From Candidatus Fraserbacteria bacterium (GTDB lineage Bacteria > Bipolaricaulota > Bipolaricaulia > RBG-16-55-9 > JAJCYT01), in contig JAJCYT010000006.1 of the NCBI GenBank assembly GCA_029262795.1, forward strand, positions 1 through 64,000: a stretch of DNA of 64,000 bases. The letters run 5' to 3'. The notes under the pieces are model-generated. The model was not told where the DNA came from, ran no database searches, and saw only the letters and a program-made list of their open reading frames with translations. Position numbers and translations under genes: made by a program. Positions 1-9,851 of the stretch are shown in pieces. Position 1 is the stretch's first letter. The number at the start of each line of letters is the position of its first letter.

Positions 1-1466
1 AAAGGAATGACATCGCGAATAGTGGCGCTATCTGTCATTAGCATAATTAGGCGATCTACCCCTAAACCGACTCCGCCGGTGGGAGGCATCCCCATGGCAA
101 GAGCATTTACAAAATCCATATCTAAAGGATGATGAGCAACACCTTCATCTTTAATGCTTTGATCATCATATTGCCTTTGTCCCTTTAATCGATCATATTG
201 CTCTACAGGATCGGTTAATTCAGAGTAAGCATTTCCTATTTCCATTCCCATAACAAAAGGCTCAAATCGCTCAACATGGCCAGGAAGCTCTCGGTGGATT
301 TTTGTTAAAGGAGATATTTCAACAGGGTGGTCTAAAATAAAAGTGGGTTGAATGAGTTTTTCTTCACAAAGCTCTTCAAATAGAAAGTTCATGGCGTGAC
401 CACGGGAACAGCTTTCTCCTAAGGTCTTTTTAACATCCACTTCTTTTGCTTTATTGATAATTTCTTTATCAGAAAGAGCACTTATGTCAATATTGCCCAG
501 TTCTTTTAGAGCATCGATCATAGTAAGACGACGCCAAGGTGTCGTAAAATCTAATTCTTCTCCTTGGTAAGTGACTTTGGTGCTGCCTGTAATTTTTTCA
601 ATGACAGTGGATACGAGCTCTTCGTACTGGCCCATTTGATAGTTGTAATCTGTAAAAGCCTCATACCACTCCATCATCGTAAACTCAGGATTATGAGATC
701 GATCAATTCCTTCATTACGGAAATTCTGGCAAATAGTATAGACTTTGGGGAATCCCCCAACGATAAATTTTTTCAAAGGCAATTCGGGAGAAATTCGCAA
801 ATATGCTTTTTGATTAGAAAGAGCCTTGATCGAAGTCTCAAAAGGACATGCACTTGCTCCTCCATACATAATTTCAACCGTAGGAGTAGTTACTTCTAAA
901 AAACCACGATCTTCCATAAAGCGACGTATCTCAGAAATAATACGAGCCCTTTTTAAAACAATCTGCCGAGATTTTTTATCTGTAATCCACTGTAAATAAC
1001 GTTGTCGGGCTAAAGTTTCTGGGTCAGAAAGTTGATAGTAACTTTCTTCTCCTTTAGATTTACTGATAGGAACTCGCACTACCGCTTTGCTTAGAATTTC
1101 TAGTTTTTTACTTAAAACGGTAAGCTCTTCTGTACGAGTTAAAAAGACCTGGCCTTCTACCCCGATCCAATCCCCAATATCAAGCAGTTTAATAAGAGGC
1201 CAAACTTCTTCCCCAACCTCTTTTTGCTTTAAGTATACCTGAACACGTCCATCAAAATCTTCGATATCAGCAAAAAAAACTTTTTTCCCCTGCTGTCGTA
1301 AAGCTGTAATTCTCCCAGCGACCCGAACGTCTTTCTCTAGCCATTCTTCTTTATTTGCTGCTAAATCAACTAGGGTATGTGAAGTTTTAAACTCATACGG
1401 GTATGGATTTAGCCCTAGAGCTTTTATTTCTTCTCTCTTCTGTAGTAATTCCTCTTTGAACGGCAT
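1..1466 (-). CDS. lysS: Lysyl-tRNA synthetase, class II (3' end cut by window edge)
   Basis: Class II lysyl-tRNA synthetase, which charges tRNA-Lys in the cytoplasm. Reading from the ATG at 1466 the protein begins MPFKEELLQKREEIKALGLN and continues into an N-terminal OB-fold region (VRVAGRITALRQQGKK, FADIEDFDGRVQVYL). The class II core follows: motif 2-like FRNEGIDRSHNPEFTMMEWY, the TNPEF-like region, EPFVMGMEIGNAYSELTDP, and the C-terminal motif 3, GVGLGVDRLIMLMTD. The frame is open to base 1 and reaches RDVIPF, so only the last residue or two and the stop are missing. The nearest gene downstream on this strand is outside the window. The gene is AT-rich like its five right-hand neighbours and unlike the DNA beyond 9.85 kb. 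Identification is firm. Confidence 0.95.
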   Translation of the reverse strand, partial: MPFKEELLQKREEIKALGLNPYPYEFKTSHTLVDLAANKEEWLEKDVRVAGRITALRQQGKKVFFADIEDFDGRVQVYLKQKEVGEEVWPLIKLLDIGDWIGVEGQVFLTRTEELTVLSKKLEILSKAVVRVPISKSKGEESYYQLSDPETLARQRYLQWITDKKSRQIVLKRARIISEIRRFMEDRGFLEVTTPTVEIMYGGASACPFETSIKALSNQKAYLRISPELPLKKFIVGGFPKVYTICQNFRNEGIDRSHNPEFTMMEWYEAFTDYNYQMGQYEELVSTVIEKITGSTKVTYQGEELDFTTPWRRLTMIDALKELGNIDISALSDKEIINKAKEVDVKKTLGESCSRGHAMNFLFEELCEEKLIQPTFILDHPVEISPLTKIHRELPGHVERFEPFVMGMEIGNAYSELTDPVEQYDRLKGQRQYDDQSIKDEGVAHHPLDMDFVNALAMGMPPTGGVGLGVDRLIMLMTDSATIRDVIP

Positions 1467-1530
1467 TTAAAATTCTCATCCTTTCTGTTTTGTTTTTTTT
1501 GGTATTCATTAGCGCCCACAAGGGCCCCTA

Positions 1531-3726
1531 CTAGCTTACGCTGCGCTGAAAAACATCGTTCAACTTGGGTAAGATCTCCACTAGCTTTTGCTTGGCTGCT
1601 TTAGTCCAGTCATTATCTGGAGAAATTTCGAGTATATGCTCACAGGAAGCTAAAGCATCCCCAAAGTTGCTTCGCTTTACACTTTTTTGGATATGTTTTT
1701 TGTAGGCAGCGATAGCTTCTTTTTTCTTTCCCAATTTTTCGTAGACACGACCCAACTCTAAATAGCAGAGAACAGAAGAGTCTCTATCTAAGGTTAGCAC
1801 TTGACGGAAAGCTTTGACAGCTTGCCACTGCTTATCAGCCCCAACACTAAGGTAGCCGGTTAACATTAGCTCCTCAATCGCTTCTTCTTTTTTGTCTTTT
1901 TTGATAAGAATTTCTGCTTTTTTCAAACGACTGGCATAATTAGAAGGGTCATAAGAAAGAAGTTTTTCGAAAGCTTTTAAGGCTTGATCAAAAGATCCTT
2001 TCTCAGCCGCAGCCAAACCTAGAGAGAAATATTCTTGAATCGCTTCTCTTTCTTTCTTCACTCTTAGGTAGTTTTCAGCTAAACTAAAGCGATTCTCCAT
2101 ATTATCAGGCTTAAGAGAAACTAAATTTTTCAAAGTATCTACCATCATGGCAGGATCTGATCTCTCTTTTCCTGCCTCTAACAACTTTTCCAGTTCTTCA
2201 ATGGCCTCACGATTTTTGGATTGTGCCATATGAGCCTGAGCAAGCCATTGCCGAGCCTTTAAATCATTAGCATCTTGCTCCCGAATTCTTTTACTAACAA
2301 AGGCAAGGTCAGCCACTAGTTTATCATTTTTCTTGAAATCAGTTCGAGAAACAATGCGACTCCCGACAATACGGTACTCTTCTACAGCATTATTCATTTT
2401 ACCTTCTTTACGGTAAACTTCTGCCAGAGACTTTCTTTCTTCTAAATTTTCCGGGGCTAAGAAAATGATTTTTTTGTATGTTGCAATGGCTCCTTGGAGG
2501 TCATCTTGTTTGAGCCGAGACTCTGCCAGAATCTGATATGCTTTTACAGCTTCTTCTTTCTCTCCTTGTTCTTGGTATAAAACGCCTAGAAATTCTAGTC
2601 CATTTAGATTTTCTGGACATTTTTCGATACTTTCTTTAAGGAGCAAAATAGCACGACGTCTATCTTCTAAGGCTAACCAGCGGGCATAGTCTGTTGCTTT
2701 TTCAGCATAGTTATCGCTACCCATTCGAGCTAAGATGGTGACAAGTCGCTCTTGTGCCTCTAGATCCATTGGTCTTAATTCAACGACTTTAGCAAAAGCT
2801 CTGGAAGCTTCCTCGTGCTCTTCGAATTTAAGGTGGATGTAGCCAAGATCTTTATATTTGGAAGCGGCCTTTTCTTTCAGGCCTGCAGTTTCGTAAGAAT
2901 TTGCCAACCAGGTAGTGACGTCTGAGCCACTTTCCCCCAGCTCGATGACCCTCTCATAGAGCTTAATGCTCTTTTCTCGATTTTCTCTTAACACATCCAG
3001 TTTGGCCATCTGAAGTAATTGTGAAGCCGTCTTAAAGGCAACTGTATTTTCTCCGACCAGATCAGAAATAGTTTTCATCGCAACAAAAGGACTTAATCGG
3101 ACAGAGGCTAAAACTTCTTCTATGTCTCGAAAACCATCAATTAAAGCAATAATAGCTTTAACCTCTTCTTCCTCTGAGCGAGAAGAAGTCTGAAGATAAA
3201 TAACATCTTGTTTAGAAGGAATATTCTTTAAAATGATTTGCCACTCATCGTATCTTCTAGCAGCTTCGAGTAAAACCATGTTGGTATTCATGGCCATATC
3301 TATTTCCAGAATTTCCATATCGAAGAGACCTGTCTGAGGCTCTCCTTCTAAAAATTCATAATGGCAATCTTCCCAAACAAAAAGTTCGCAAATTTCTTCT
3401 AGTATTTGAAACTGGCAAACGGCAATAATGAGATCTTTGCCATCTTCATCGCTTAAAAGCAAAGAAGCCAGAGATTGTCCTGTTTCTTTCTGTTGGTTGC
3501 AGATTTCGAAGTAAGATTCTTCGTCAAGGTCAGGGTGACGCCGCAGCCCTTCTGCTAAAATAGATGGTTTTTGGGGAGAAGAGACTTGTTGGATATCACC
3601 TCTATGGAAATAGACGTCTTTTTCTCCCAACGAACTCTGTACTTTCAGTACGCCTGTTTTCTTATCATTCGAAATACTCTGAATGAGATCAGGCAGTCCC
3701 ACTATGTCTAAACCGCTCTTGGCCAT
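1531..3726 (-). CDS. DUF4388 (PATAN) domain protein with C-terminal TPR array
   Basis: 731 aa. The first ~110 residues look like a DUF4388/PATAN module (phrases such as DKKTGVLKVQSSLGEKDVYF and GDIQQVSSPQKPSILAEGL), found in bacterial signalling and gliding proteins. From about residue 240 onward the protein is a long array of TPR-like helical pairs (repeated patterns such as KAASKYKDLGYIHLK, EAVKAYQILAESRLK, GAIATYKKIIFLAPENLEE). There is no signal peptide or membrane segment, so it is probably a cytoplasmic scaffold or regulator. The ATG at 3726 follows a GAGG about 8 bases upstream. It lies between lysS and a sigma-54 activator, all on one strand. The partner is unknown; the domain calls are from pattern reading only. 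Confidence 0.75.
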   Translation of the reverse strand: MAKSGLDIVGLPDLIQSISNDKKTGVLKVQSSLGEKDVYFHRGDIQQVSSPQKPSILAEGLRRHPDLDEESYFEICNQQKETGQSLASLLLSDEDGKDLIIAVCQFQILEEICELFVWEDCHYEFLEGEPQTGLFDMEILEIDMAMNTNMVLLEAARRYDEWQIILKNIPSKQDVIYLQTSSRSEEEEVKAIIALIDGFRDIEEVLASVRLSPFVAMKTISDLVGENTVAFKTASQLLQMAKLDVLRENREKSIKLYERVIELGESGSDVTTWLANSYETAGLKEKAASKYKDLGYIHLKFEEHEEASRAFAKVVELRPMDLEAQERLVTILARMGSDNYAEKATDYARWLALEDRRRAILLLKESIEKCPENLNGLEFLGVLYQEQGEKEEAVKAYQILAESRLKQDDLQGAIATYKKIIFLAPENLEERKSLAEVYRKEGKMNNAVEEYRIVGSRIVSRTDFKKNDKLVADLAFVSKRIREQDANDLKARQWLAQAHMAQSKNREAIEELEKLLEAGKERSDPAMMVDTLKNLVSLKPDNMENRFSLAENYLRVKKEREAIQEYFSLGLAAAEKGSFDQALKAFEKLLSYDPSNYASRLKKAEILIKKDKKEEAIEELMLTGYLSVGADKQWQAVKAFRQVLTLDRDSSVLCYLELGRVYEKLGKKKEAIAAYKKHIQKSVKRSNFGDALASCEHILEISPDNDWTKAAKQKLVEILPKLNDVFQRSVS

Positions 3727-3872
3727 GGCTTTTCCTCTGCAAAAAGTTTAGGATTTACGTAGTACTTTTTACTGCTAATGTAAGATTTACAAAGCTTCCT
3801 TATTCTATCAGGAAATCATTTTTTGTCTAGCTTAAATCCCTTATTTAGAAGGCTTTTCCTTTTTTAGAAAAA

Positions 3873-4841
3873 CTAGGTGGGGAGAGCAGATGAAAAAATT
3901 TTTCCTTCTTTTAACTTATTGTAAAGACTCCGGCGAGATATTCCCAGTAAACCAGCAGCTTGACTTTTGTTTCCTCTTGTAGTTTGAATCACTTTTTGAA
4001 TATACTGGTATTCAAAACTTTGAATAGCTTTTTTGAGAGGTAGCTCAAAGCTATCTGAATAATCTATTTTCTCTGCTATATCCAAGGAAAGATCTTTGGG
4101 AAAAATAAGATTCCCATCATTTTTTAAGGCAATTATTTTTTCCACTTCGTGTTCTAGTTGTCGAATATTTCCAGGCCAATGGTAGTTGCTCAGACATTGT
4201 ATTGCCGAGATGGAAACATCATACTTTTGGTTTCCACTTTTTTGCTCCAAAAAATGTCGAAAAAGCAGAATGATATCTTCTGGCCTCGCTCGTAGAGGGG
4301 GGATTTTTATTTCGACAACGCGCACTCGATAAAAAAGGTCTTCTCGAAAAGTGTTCTTACTAATCATCTCTTTCAAATCGCGGTGAGTTGCACAGATAAG
4401 TCGAAAATCTGAAGACTGCCATGTTTCTGAGCCTACTGGCCGCACTTTTTTTGTTTCTAAAACCCTTAGGAGTTTAGCCTGCATGGCTAAACTCATCTCC
4501 CCTATTTCATCTAAAAAAACACTACCCTTATGAGCTTGCTGAAGCAAACCTGGTCGATCCTTCGCCGCTCCTGTAAAGGCTCCGCTGATGTGCCCGAAAA
4601 GTTCCGACTCCAGGAGGTTTTCAGCAACAGCCGCGCAGTTTTCAGCAACAAAGGCGCGACTTTGGCGAGAGCTTACTTCATGGATTGCCTGAGCAAGAAC
4701 CCCCTTCCCTGTTCCACTTTCTCCCGTGATTAAAACAGGAATATTAGAAGCAGCAACTTGAGTTGCAATTTGAAAAATATCTTGCATGTGAGGATCAGAG
4801 GAAATCATTTTACCGAAGACAAAGGAGTTTTTATGATTCAT
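3873..4841 (-). CDS. Sigma-54-dependent transcriptional activator without receiver domain (PspF-size)
   Basis: 322 aa. The AAA+ sigma-54 interaction domain starts almost at the N-terminus: Walker A GESGTGKGVLAQAIHE near residue 40, the sigma-54 contact loop GAFTGA near residue 87, Walker B-like GSVFLDEIGEM, and an arginine-finger region around FREDLFYRVRVVEIKIPPLR. A Fis-type HTH closes the protein (TTRGNKSQAAGLLGISRRSLYNKL written in part: NKSQAAGLLGISRRSLY). There is no N-terminal receiver, GAF or PAS domain, as in PspF, so activity is probably set by a partner protein. Candidates are the neighbouring kinase/TPR or PATAN/TPR proteins; this is inference. I see no convincing -24/-12 promoter in the nearby gaps. 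Confidence 0.88.
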   Translation of the reverse strand: MNHKNSFVFGKMISSDPHMQDIFQIATQVAASNIPVLITGESGTGKGVLAQAIHEVSSRQSRAFVAENCAAVAENLLESELFGHISGAFTGAAKDRPGLLQQAHKGSVFLDEIGEMSLAMQAKLLRVLETKKVRPVGSETWQSSDFRLICATHRDLKEMISKNTFREDLFYRVRVVEIKIPPLRARPEDIILLFRHFLEQKSGNQKYDVSISAIQCLSNYHWPGNIRQLEHEVEKIIALKNDGNLIFPKDLSLDIAEKIDYSDSFELPLKKAIQSFEYQYIQKVIQTTRGNKSQAAGLLGISRRSLYNKLKEGKIFSSALPT

Positions 4842-4983
4842 TTTCTCTCTCCGTGGTTAGGCTACAGGTTGTTTTTCACTTACATGTATTAAAATGTAAA
4901 ATTAAAGTTACCCTAATTATACAGAGGAGAGGGACAAGATAGACCTATATCAAAATGTTTTTTAGGAGGGTTTAGAGCATGCC

Positions 4984-7545
4984 CTATTTTTTGATGCTGG
5001 GCATCTTTAAATTGAGTCGCAGGGGAGGATACTTTTGGAGCAGTTTTGCTAACTCGGGTGTTTCTCGGATTCTCTCTAAATCCGGATCTATTGCAATAGA
5101 GGAAAAATCCTTAAATCCCTTTTCTAAAGCTTTTTCTAAGTAAACTAAAGATTGTTCCACCTCATTTTTGAGAGCATAGTAGCAAGAGAGGTTGTAGTAG
5201 CATAAATGTAAAACTGTGTTGAATTGAATAGCTTCTTTGTGCTTTTCTAATGCTTTATCAAAAATCCCCATTCGAGCATAAAGCTTTCCCTGCAAGCTAT
5301 AAACACGCTCGTCATTAGAGCACCATTTAAGAGAGGTAGCGAAGCTACGTAAGGATTTTTCGTACTCTCCCTCCTCTAGGGCTACTCGGCCTATTACTTG
5401 GTGGATAGCCGCTACTTGAAAACTAAATAAAGGAGATCCTGCTAAATAAGGGATGTACTCCAGTGCGGTGTCACAATGCTCATAGGCAACATCAAACTCT
5501 CCTTTTTTTGCTAAAATATCTGCCTTAGTGGCATAAGCTAAAAGGAGACTCTCTACCGGGTAATTGTAGGGGTTATCAATGATTTGGTTGAGCATTTCTA
5601 AAGATTGCTCGTATTGACCAATCTCTTTGTAAAGAGTGCTAATCCAGAACCACTTGCCACTGTTACTAACGCTTTGTAAATCACTCTGAGCTTTTTCATA
5701 TTGGGCCAACTCCATAAGACACTGCCCCCTTAAGAGATAAAGCATGTCAGGAGAGAAAGGAGAATATTCTTCTAGCTCAATTGTTTTCCCAAGATCATAA
5801 ATTGCTTTAGGGTAATCACGGGCTAACATATGGCAAACAGCACTTCCTAAGTAAGCGGCAGAGTTTTTAGAGTTTTTGTCGATGTATTTTTGGAACTCGT
5901 TAACATAGAACTTGAGAGATTCTTGGTGTTTCAAAAAAGAACTATGACTAGCAATTTGCTGTATACTCAAGATCAATTTAGTGCATTTTTGCAAATCCGT
6001 CAGAAGCTTGTATTCACTATAATAACGGGAAATAAAATTAGTCGAGAAAATAGCTAAAAGAAAGCAGATAAAAAGACTTATTTTTTTATGTTTTTGAATC
6101 GTGCGTCCTAAAGTATAAAGGAAAGAGGGAGGAACAGCTTCCACCGGAAGACCATTAATAAAACGATGGAGGTCATCGCCTAAAGCTCTACTGCTAGGAT
6201 AGCGCCGACTGGTTTTCTTGTCCATCGCTTTTAAACAGATACTTTCTAGTTCGATCGGTATACTAGAGCTTATCTTACGTGGACGAAGAGGATCAACATG
6301 AAGAACTTGCAATATCACATTGAGGGAGCTATTTCCTTTAAAAGGAGGTTCCCCTGTGATCATCTCATAAAACAAGGCTCCCATCGAATATATATCAGTC
6401 ATTTCATTGACAAGGTGAGATCCTGTTGCCTGTTCGGGAGACATGTAGACGGGAGTACCTACAATAACTCCTGTCTGAGATATTTTTTCATTCCCCTCAA
6501 CCGATTTTGCTAAGCCAAAATCCAGAAGGCGAGGCTCTCCGTTCTGATCAATCATAATGTTAGAAGGCTTAATATCTCGATGAATCACTCCATTGGCATG
6601 GGCAAAAGTAACAGCATTAGAGACTTTTTTGAGAATTTGAGCGGACTCCAGGAAACTTAGCTGTTTTGTCTCGATGTGCTTATTTAAGCTAAAACCATCT
6701 ATTAGCTCCATCGTATAAAAAAGAGTTCCTTTTTCTTCCCCTATATCATAAATGCTTACAATATTTCGATGATCAAGCTTCGCCATCAAATAAGCTTCGC
6801 GAAAAAAACGTTTAAGATGATCTGGTCGCTCTTTGACATCTTTCAAAACTTTTAATGCTACTGATCTTTGGAGTTCTTTATCATAGGCTTTATAGACTTT
6901 CCCTGTTCCTCCATAGCCGATTTCCTGTATAACTTTATAACGAGCCAAAGATACTCGGGGAGACCCTTCATTTTTACTAACCGAAAAAGAAGGGGGTTCT
7001 GAAGGAATAGGATTTCTTTTGGACAGGGAAGAAGCATTGGATATGGCACTTTTTTTAGAGGGAGAGATATTTCTTTTGGAAGAGGATACTTTTTTAGAAA
7101 TAGAGGAAAGAGATTTTTGTTCTTCCATAGCTTGATTGATGGAAATAAGTTTATGCTTATGCAAAAATTCTTCTATTTTTTGGAGTTTTTCTTTTTCGAG
7201 AGGAGTATCTGTCAGGAAAAGCAGTCGAGTAGTTTCCTCTCCCTCCTCTATTTTTTTCAGTTTTTGGTCTATGGCTCTTTGCATCTGACTTTTGTCAATG
7301 AACTTCCAGTTTCGGGCAAGATCTAAAAATAGCCATTCTTGGCGTAAAGATTCCAAGTTATTTAGTTCTTGTAAAGAAAGTAAATCCCGAAAAACAACCT
7401 TAGCTTGAGGCCAGTCTTTTTCTTCTAAATCGTAGAGAGCACAAAACTGTTCATAAGCATTTTGACTTAAGTAGCCTAGTTTAATAGCAAAGCTTCCTAC
7501 AGCCCGAATAGCTTTTTGCTCAAGCTTAGATTTTTCCAAAGACAC
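4984..7545 (-). CDS. Membrane-anchored Ser/Thr protein kinase with C-terminal TPRs
   Basis: 853 aa. Residues 1-200 form a charged helical region with repeated Leu/Gln/Glu patterns and a Ser/Lys-rich linker. The kinase domain runs from about 205 to 470: glycine loop GYGGTGKVYKAYD, Lys in VALKVLKD, catalytic loop VIHRDIKPSNIMID, DFG in LLDFGLAKSV, and APE-like MSPEQATG. A hydrophobic segment near 500 (ISLFICFLLAIFSTNF) would anchor it in the inner membrane, placing the C-terminal TPR array outside the cytoplasm. The TPR half (for example KAIYDLGKTIELEE, YEKSLRSFATSLKW) likely binds proteins. This Hanks-type kinase plus TPR layout is frequent in planctomycetes and relatives. All catalytic residues are present, so it should be active. 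Confidence 0.9.
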   Translation of the reverse strand: MSLEKSKLEQKAIRAVGSFAIKLGYLSQNAYEQFCALYDLEEKDWPQAKVVFRDLLSLQELNNLESLRQEWLFLDLARNWKFIDKSQMQRAIDQKLKKIEEGEETTRLLFLTDTPLEKEKLQKIEEFLHKHKLISINQAMEEQKSLSSISKKVSSSKRNISPSKKSAISNASSLSKRNPIPSEPPSFSVSKNEGSPRVSLARYKVIQEIGYGGTGKVYKAYDKELQRSVALKVLKDVKERPDHLKRFFREAYLMAKLDHRNIVSIYDIGEEKGTLFYTMELIDGFSLNKHIETKQLSFLESAQILKKVSNAVTFAHANGVIHRDIKPSNIMIDQNGEPRLLDFGLAKSVEGNEKISQTGVIVGTPVYMSPEQATGSHLVNEMTDIYSMGALFYEMITGEPPFKGNSSLNVILQVLHVDPLRPRKISSSIPIELESICLKAMDKKTSRRYPSSRALGDDLHRFINGLPVEAVPPSFLYTLGRTIQKHKKISLFICFLLAIFSTNFISRYYSEYKLLTDLQKCTKLILSIQQIASHSSFLKHQESLKFYVNEFQKYIDKNSKNSAAYLGSAVCHMLARDYPKAIYDLGKTIELEEYSPFSPDMLYLLRGQCLMELAQYEKAQSDLQSVSNSGKWFWISTLYKEIGQYEQSLEMLNQIIDNPYNYPVESLLLAYATKADILAKKGEFDVAYEHCDTALEYIPYLAGSPLFSFQVAAIHQVIGRVALEEGEYEKSLRSFATSLKWCSNDERVYSLQGKLYARMGIFDKALEKHKEAIQFNTVLHLCYYNLSCYYALKNEVEQSLVYLEKALEKGFKDFSSIAIDPDLERIRETPELAKLLQKYPPLRLNLKMPSIKK

Positions 7546-7586
7546 AATGTGCTCCCACTTGACAGATGACTATGTATAGCTTAGGC

Positions 7587-9137
7587 TTAGTTTTTTTTGT
7601 ACTTCATGTAAACATTTTGTATATATTTAGCTTGGGCTCTCTTCAAAGAAGAATAAGCAATTTTATATTCCAATATCGCCTGATATAAGTCAGTTAAAGC
7701 TTGTGTTGCTTGGAATTCAGAATCTTGCAAGAAAAAGATGAGGTTAAAGTCCCCGGGAAGAGGATTGTTGTTTCTTCTCTCTAAACTCTCCAAACGAGTA
7801 TTTGCTTTTTCTAATATTTCGCTCAGGTTTTTATACTTTTCTAAAGCTTCTACGACAGAGTGGTGAGATAATCGAATTTCCAAGCAGACATCATATTGGG
7901 CTTGATTCAATTGAGCCTTAGCCCTTTTCTTTTCATTTTTTGCTTTGTCTAACTGACTTTGAGCTCCTGTATTTCCAATGGGATACTCAAAAACTACCCC
8001 TACTTGCCACTGGTAAGATTCGCCTTTAAAAGTTCGTCTTAAGGAAGTATTTGTTCCCTCCTCTTCCCCAGCAAAAGAAACGCCAGCAGTCACATCCAAG
8101 CGAGGTAAAAGAAAGTTTTTTCGCTCATCTATAACTAAGTTTAAGCCAGATACTTGTTCCTCTACTTGCTTCAACTCTGGTCGATATTTTAGAGCAACAT
8201 CGTATTCAAACTCTGGTATTCCTTGAGTAGAAAGTCCTCCGACCTGAAAATTCCCCATAGCATCACCAGCAGCCGGTAGCTTTTGCGAGAACACGTCTAT
8301 AGTTTTTGCATCAAAGGGGTAAATCAAACGACGTAAACGGTCTTCCCAAACCTTGATGTCTTTTTCTGTTCGGATTAAAAAATCACGTCGTCTTTTAATA
8401 TCAATAGTTGACTGATCAACATCACTAGGAAGAACTCCTTCTACCCCGACTCTTTGCTCGACAAATTTTTCTTTGTACTCTTGAGTTCTCGAAATCGAGT
8501 TTTCCAAAACTCCTCTAACCTTCAACAAAGAAACCCATGTCCAGTAAGCTATTTCTACATCTCGTAAAGTATCGTTAACCTGTCTCTCGATTTCGTAATC
8601 GGCAATTTTTTTCTGTTTCCGTGCCAAGTTGATGTTGGTTTCATTGACATCTACACCAAAATTACGCAGCAAGGGTTGATTTACCTGAAGAGTAAGTGCC
8701 GAGGTCCAAAGCTTTTGTATATTCAAATCGTCATCATTAAGAAGTCCATTTAATCCTAGGGCTTGGTCAATAGAGTTGATATCTTGAAATATATCAAAAT
8801 CTGAACTTCTTCGATACTCTAAGTCGTAGCGAAGATTTACGGCAGTACCTGTTAAAAATCGCTTTGTCACGCCGATATTAAAGTTTCCCAGGTCTTCCTG
8901 AAGAAAAAGAGTCTCTGCTTTGTCATAAGAGAACCCCGCAGTTAGCAAGGTATCATCAAAAGGGCTTTTTGCAAAGGTAATATCTTCATCGGCAATATCG
9001 ACAAGGGGTTCTTGCACTTCAATATCAACATTGTTTCTCAAAGCCATTCCAAAACACTGAGCTAAAGAATTGGGAATGTCTTGAGCAGAAAGAAACACAT
9101 TAAAACAAATAAAAATACCAATAAAATACGATTTCAT
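7587..9137 (-). CDS. TolC-family outer-membrane efflux protein
   Basis: 516 aa, slightly longer than typical TolC proteins. A signal peptide is visible (MKSYFIGIFICFNVFLSAQ), followed by the opening SLAQCFGMALRNNVDIEVQE that resembles the start of OEP repeats. Two long alpha-helical/coiled stretches are separated by beta-rich membrane segments, for example YQWQVGVVFEYPIGNTG and the later LDKAKNEKKRAKAQLNQAQ. The protein would form the outer-membrane channel of a type I secretion or RND efflux system. No adaptor or pump gene is next to it. Its presence implies a two-membrane cell for the left part of the window. Confidence 0.85.
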   Translation of the reverse strand: MKSYFIGIFICFNVFLSAQDIPNSLAQCFGMALRNNVDIEVQEPLVDIADEDITFAKSPFDDTLLTAGFSYDKAETLFLQEDLGNFNIGVTKRFLTGTAVNLRYDLEYRRSSDFDIFQDINSIDQALGLNGLLNDDDLNIQKLWTSALTLQVNQPLLRNFGVDVNETNINLARKQKKIADYEIERQVNDTLRDVEIAYWTWVSLLKVRGVLENSISRTQEYKEKFVEQRVGVEGVLPSDVDQSTIDIKRRRDFLIRTEKDIKVWEDRLRRLIYPFDAKTIDVFSQKLPAAGDAMGNFQVGGLSTQGIPEFEYDVALKYRPELKQVEEQVSGLNLVIDERKNFLLPRLDVTAGVSFAGEEEGTNTSLRRTFKGESYQWQVGVVFEYPIGNTGAQSQLDKAKNEKKRAKAQLNQAQYDVCLEIRLSHHSVVEALEKYKNLSEILEKANTRLESLERRNNNPLPGDFNLIFFLQDSEFQATQALTDLYQAILEYKIAYSSLKRAQAKYIQNVYMKYKKN

Positions 9138-9289
9138 TATTTTAAACCCATCAGAAACTATTTAGTATAGGGGGCGAAACAGTTAAACAAGAGGATTATC
9201 CTATCATTTTACTTTTTTTAAGTCAAAATAAAACTTAAGAGGGAGAGATTTTATAACACGCCCTAAGGAGTCTCCTCTCCACTTTGATT

Positions 9290-9790
9290 TTATTCACTCA
9301 CTTCTGATTCAGAAGCTAATTGCTTTTCTCTTTTTGCTCTTTGGCTCGGCAGAAGATTCTCCCACAAAAAAGACCCCGCAATTGAACTTCCTATAACAAA
9401 AGCAAAGAAAACACCTAGCCAGCTAGGCATTGCAAAAATAATAACAGAAACCATTAAGGTGGCGATAGCAAGACTAAACATCACATTGACAGTAAGGTAA
9501 ACATTTCTGAGTTTGTGGATGGGAATTGTATAGTTACTGGCCTTGTACACCAAGATAGTCATAATGGACGAAAGAAAAAAAAGAGTACAGAAAAAAAGAG
9601 CATAAAAAGATCCATAAAAGCCTATATCTGTGTTTCCATCTAAATAGTTTGCAATTTTAGCAAAAAGCTCTGGTTCCATTCCCGGAATGGCAATTAAACC
9701 ACTAAAGGCAAAACCGGACAAAATAGAGCAAACTGTGAAAAGTTGGTCTAAGCTCTGAACGTACTCTTGCCGATTCAATTTATCTTTCAT
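9290..9790 (-). CDS. Small integral membrane protein, function unknown
   Basis: 166 aa with four apparent transmembrane helices: FTVCSILSGFAFSGLIAIPG, SFYALFFCTLFFLSSIMTIL, YLTVNVMFSLAIATLMVSVI and WLGVFFAFVIGSSIAGSFLW. The C-terminus is charged and Ser/Glu-rich. The ATG at 9790 has AGAGG about 8 bases upstream. I do not recognise a family. It is the last gene with the AT-rich composition of the left part. Confidence 0.6.
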   Translation of the reverse strand: MKDKLNRQEYVQSLDQLFTVCSILSGFAFSGLIAIPGMEPELFAKIANYLDGNTDIGFYGSFYALFFCTLFFLSSIMTILVYKASNYTIPIHKLRNVYLTVNVMFSLAIATLMVSVIIFAMPSWLGVFFAFVIGSSIAGSFLWENLLPSQRAKREKQLASESEVSE

Positions 9791-9812
9791 AGATTTCCTC
9801 TTTAAATAGGGG

Positions 9813-9834
9813 TTCCTGGGCTTTTGCCCAGGAA
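9813..9834. terminator. GC-rich hairpin at the compositional boundary
   Basis: A perfect 9-bp inverted repeat, TTCCTGGGC / GCCCAGGAA, around a TTTT loop. It lies 18 bases beyond the stop of the hyperacidic gene (minus strand). On the plus strand it is followed by GTTTTATTT. On the minus strand it is preceded by AAAAC but followed by CCCC instead of the symmetric GTTTT. It probably terminates the hyperacidic gene. It also marks where AT-rich sequence gives way to different DNA. Confidence 0.5.
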
Positions 9835-9851
9835 GTTTTATTTAAGAAAGA

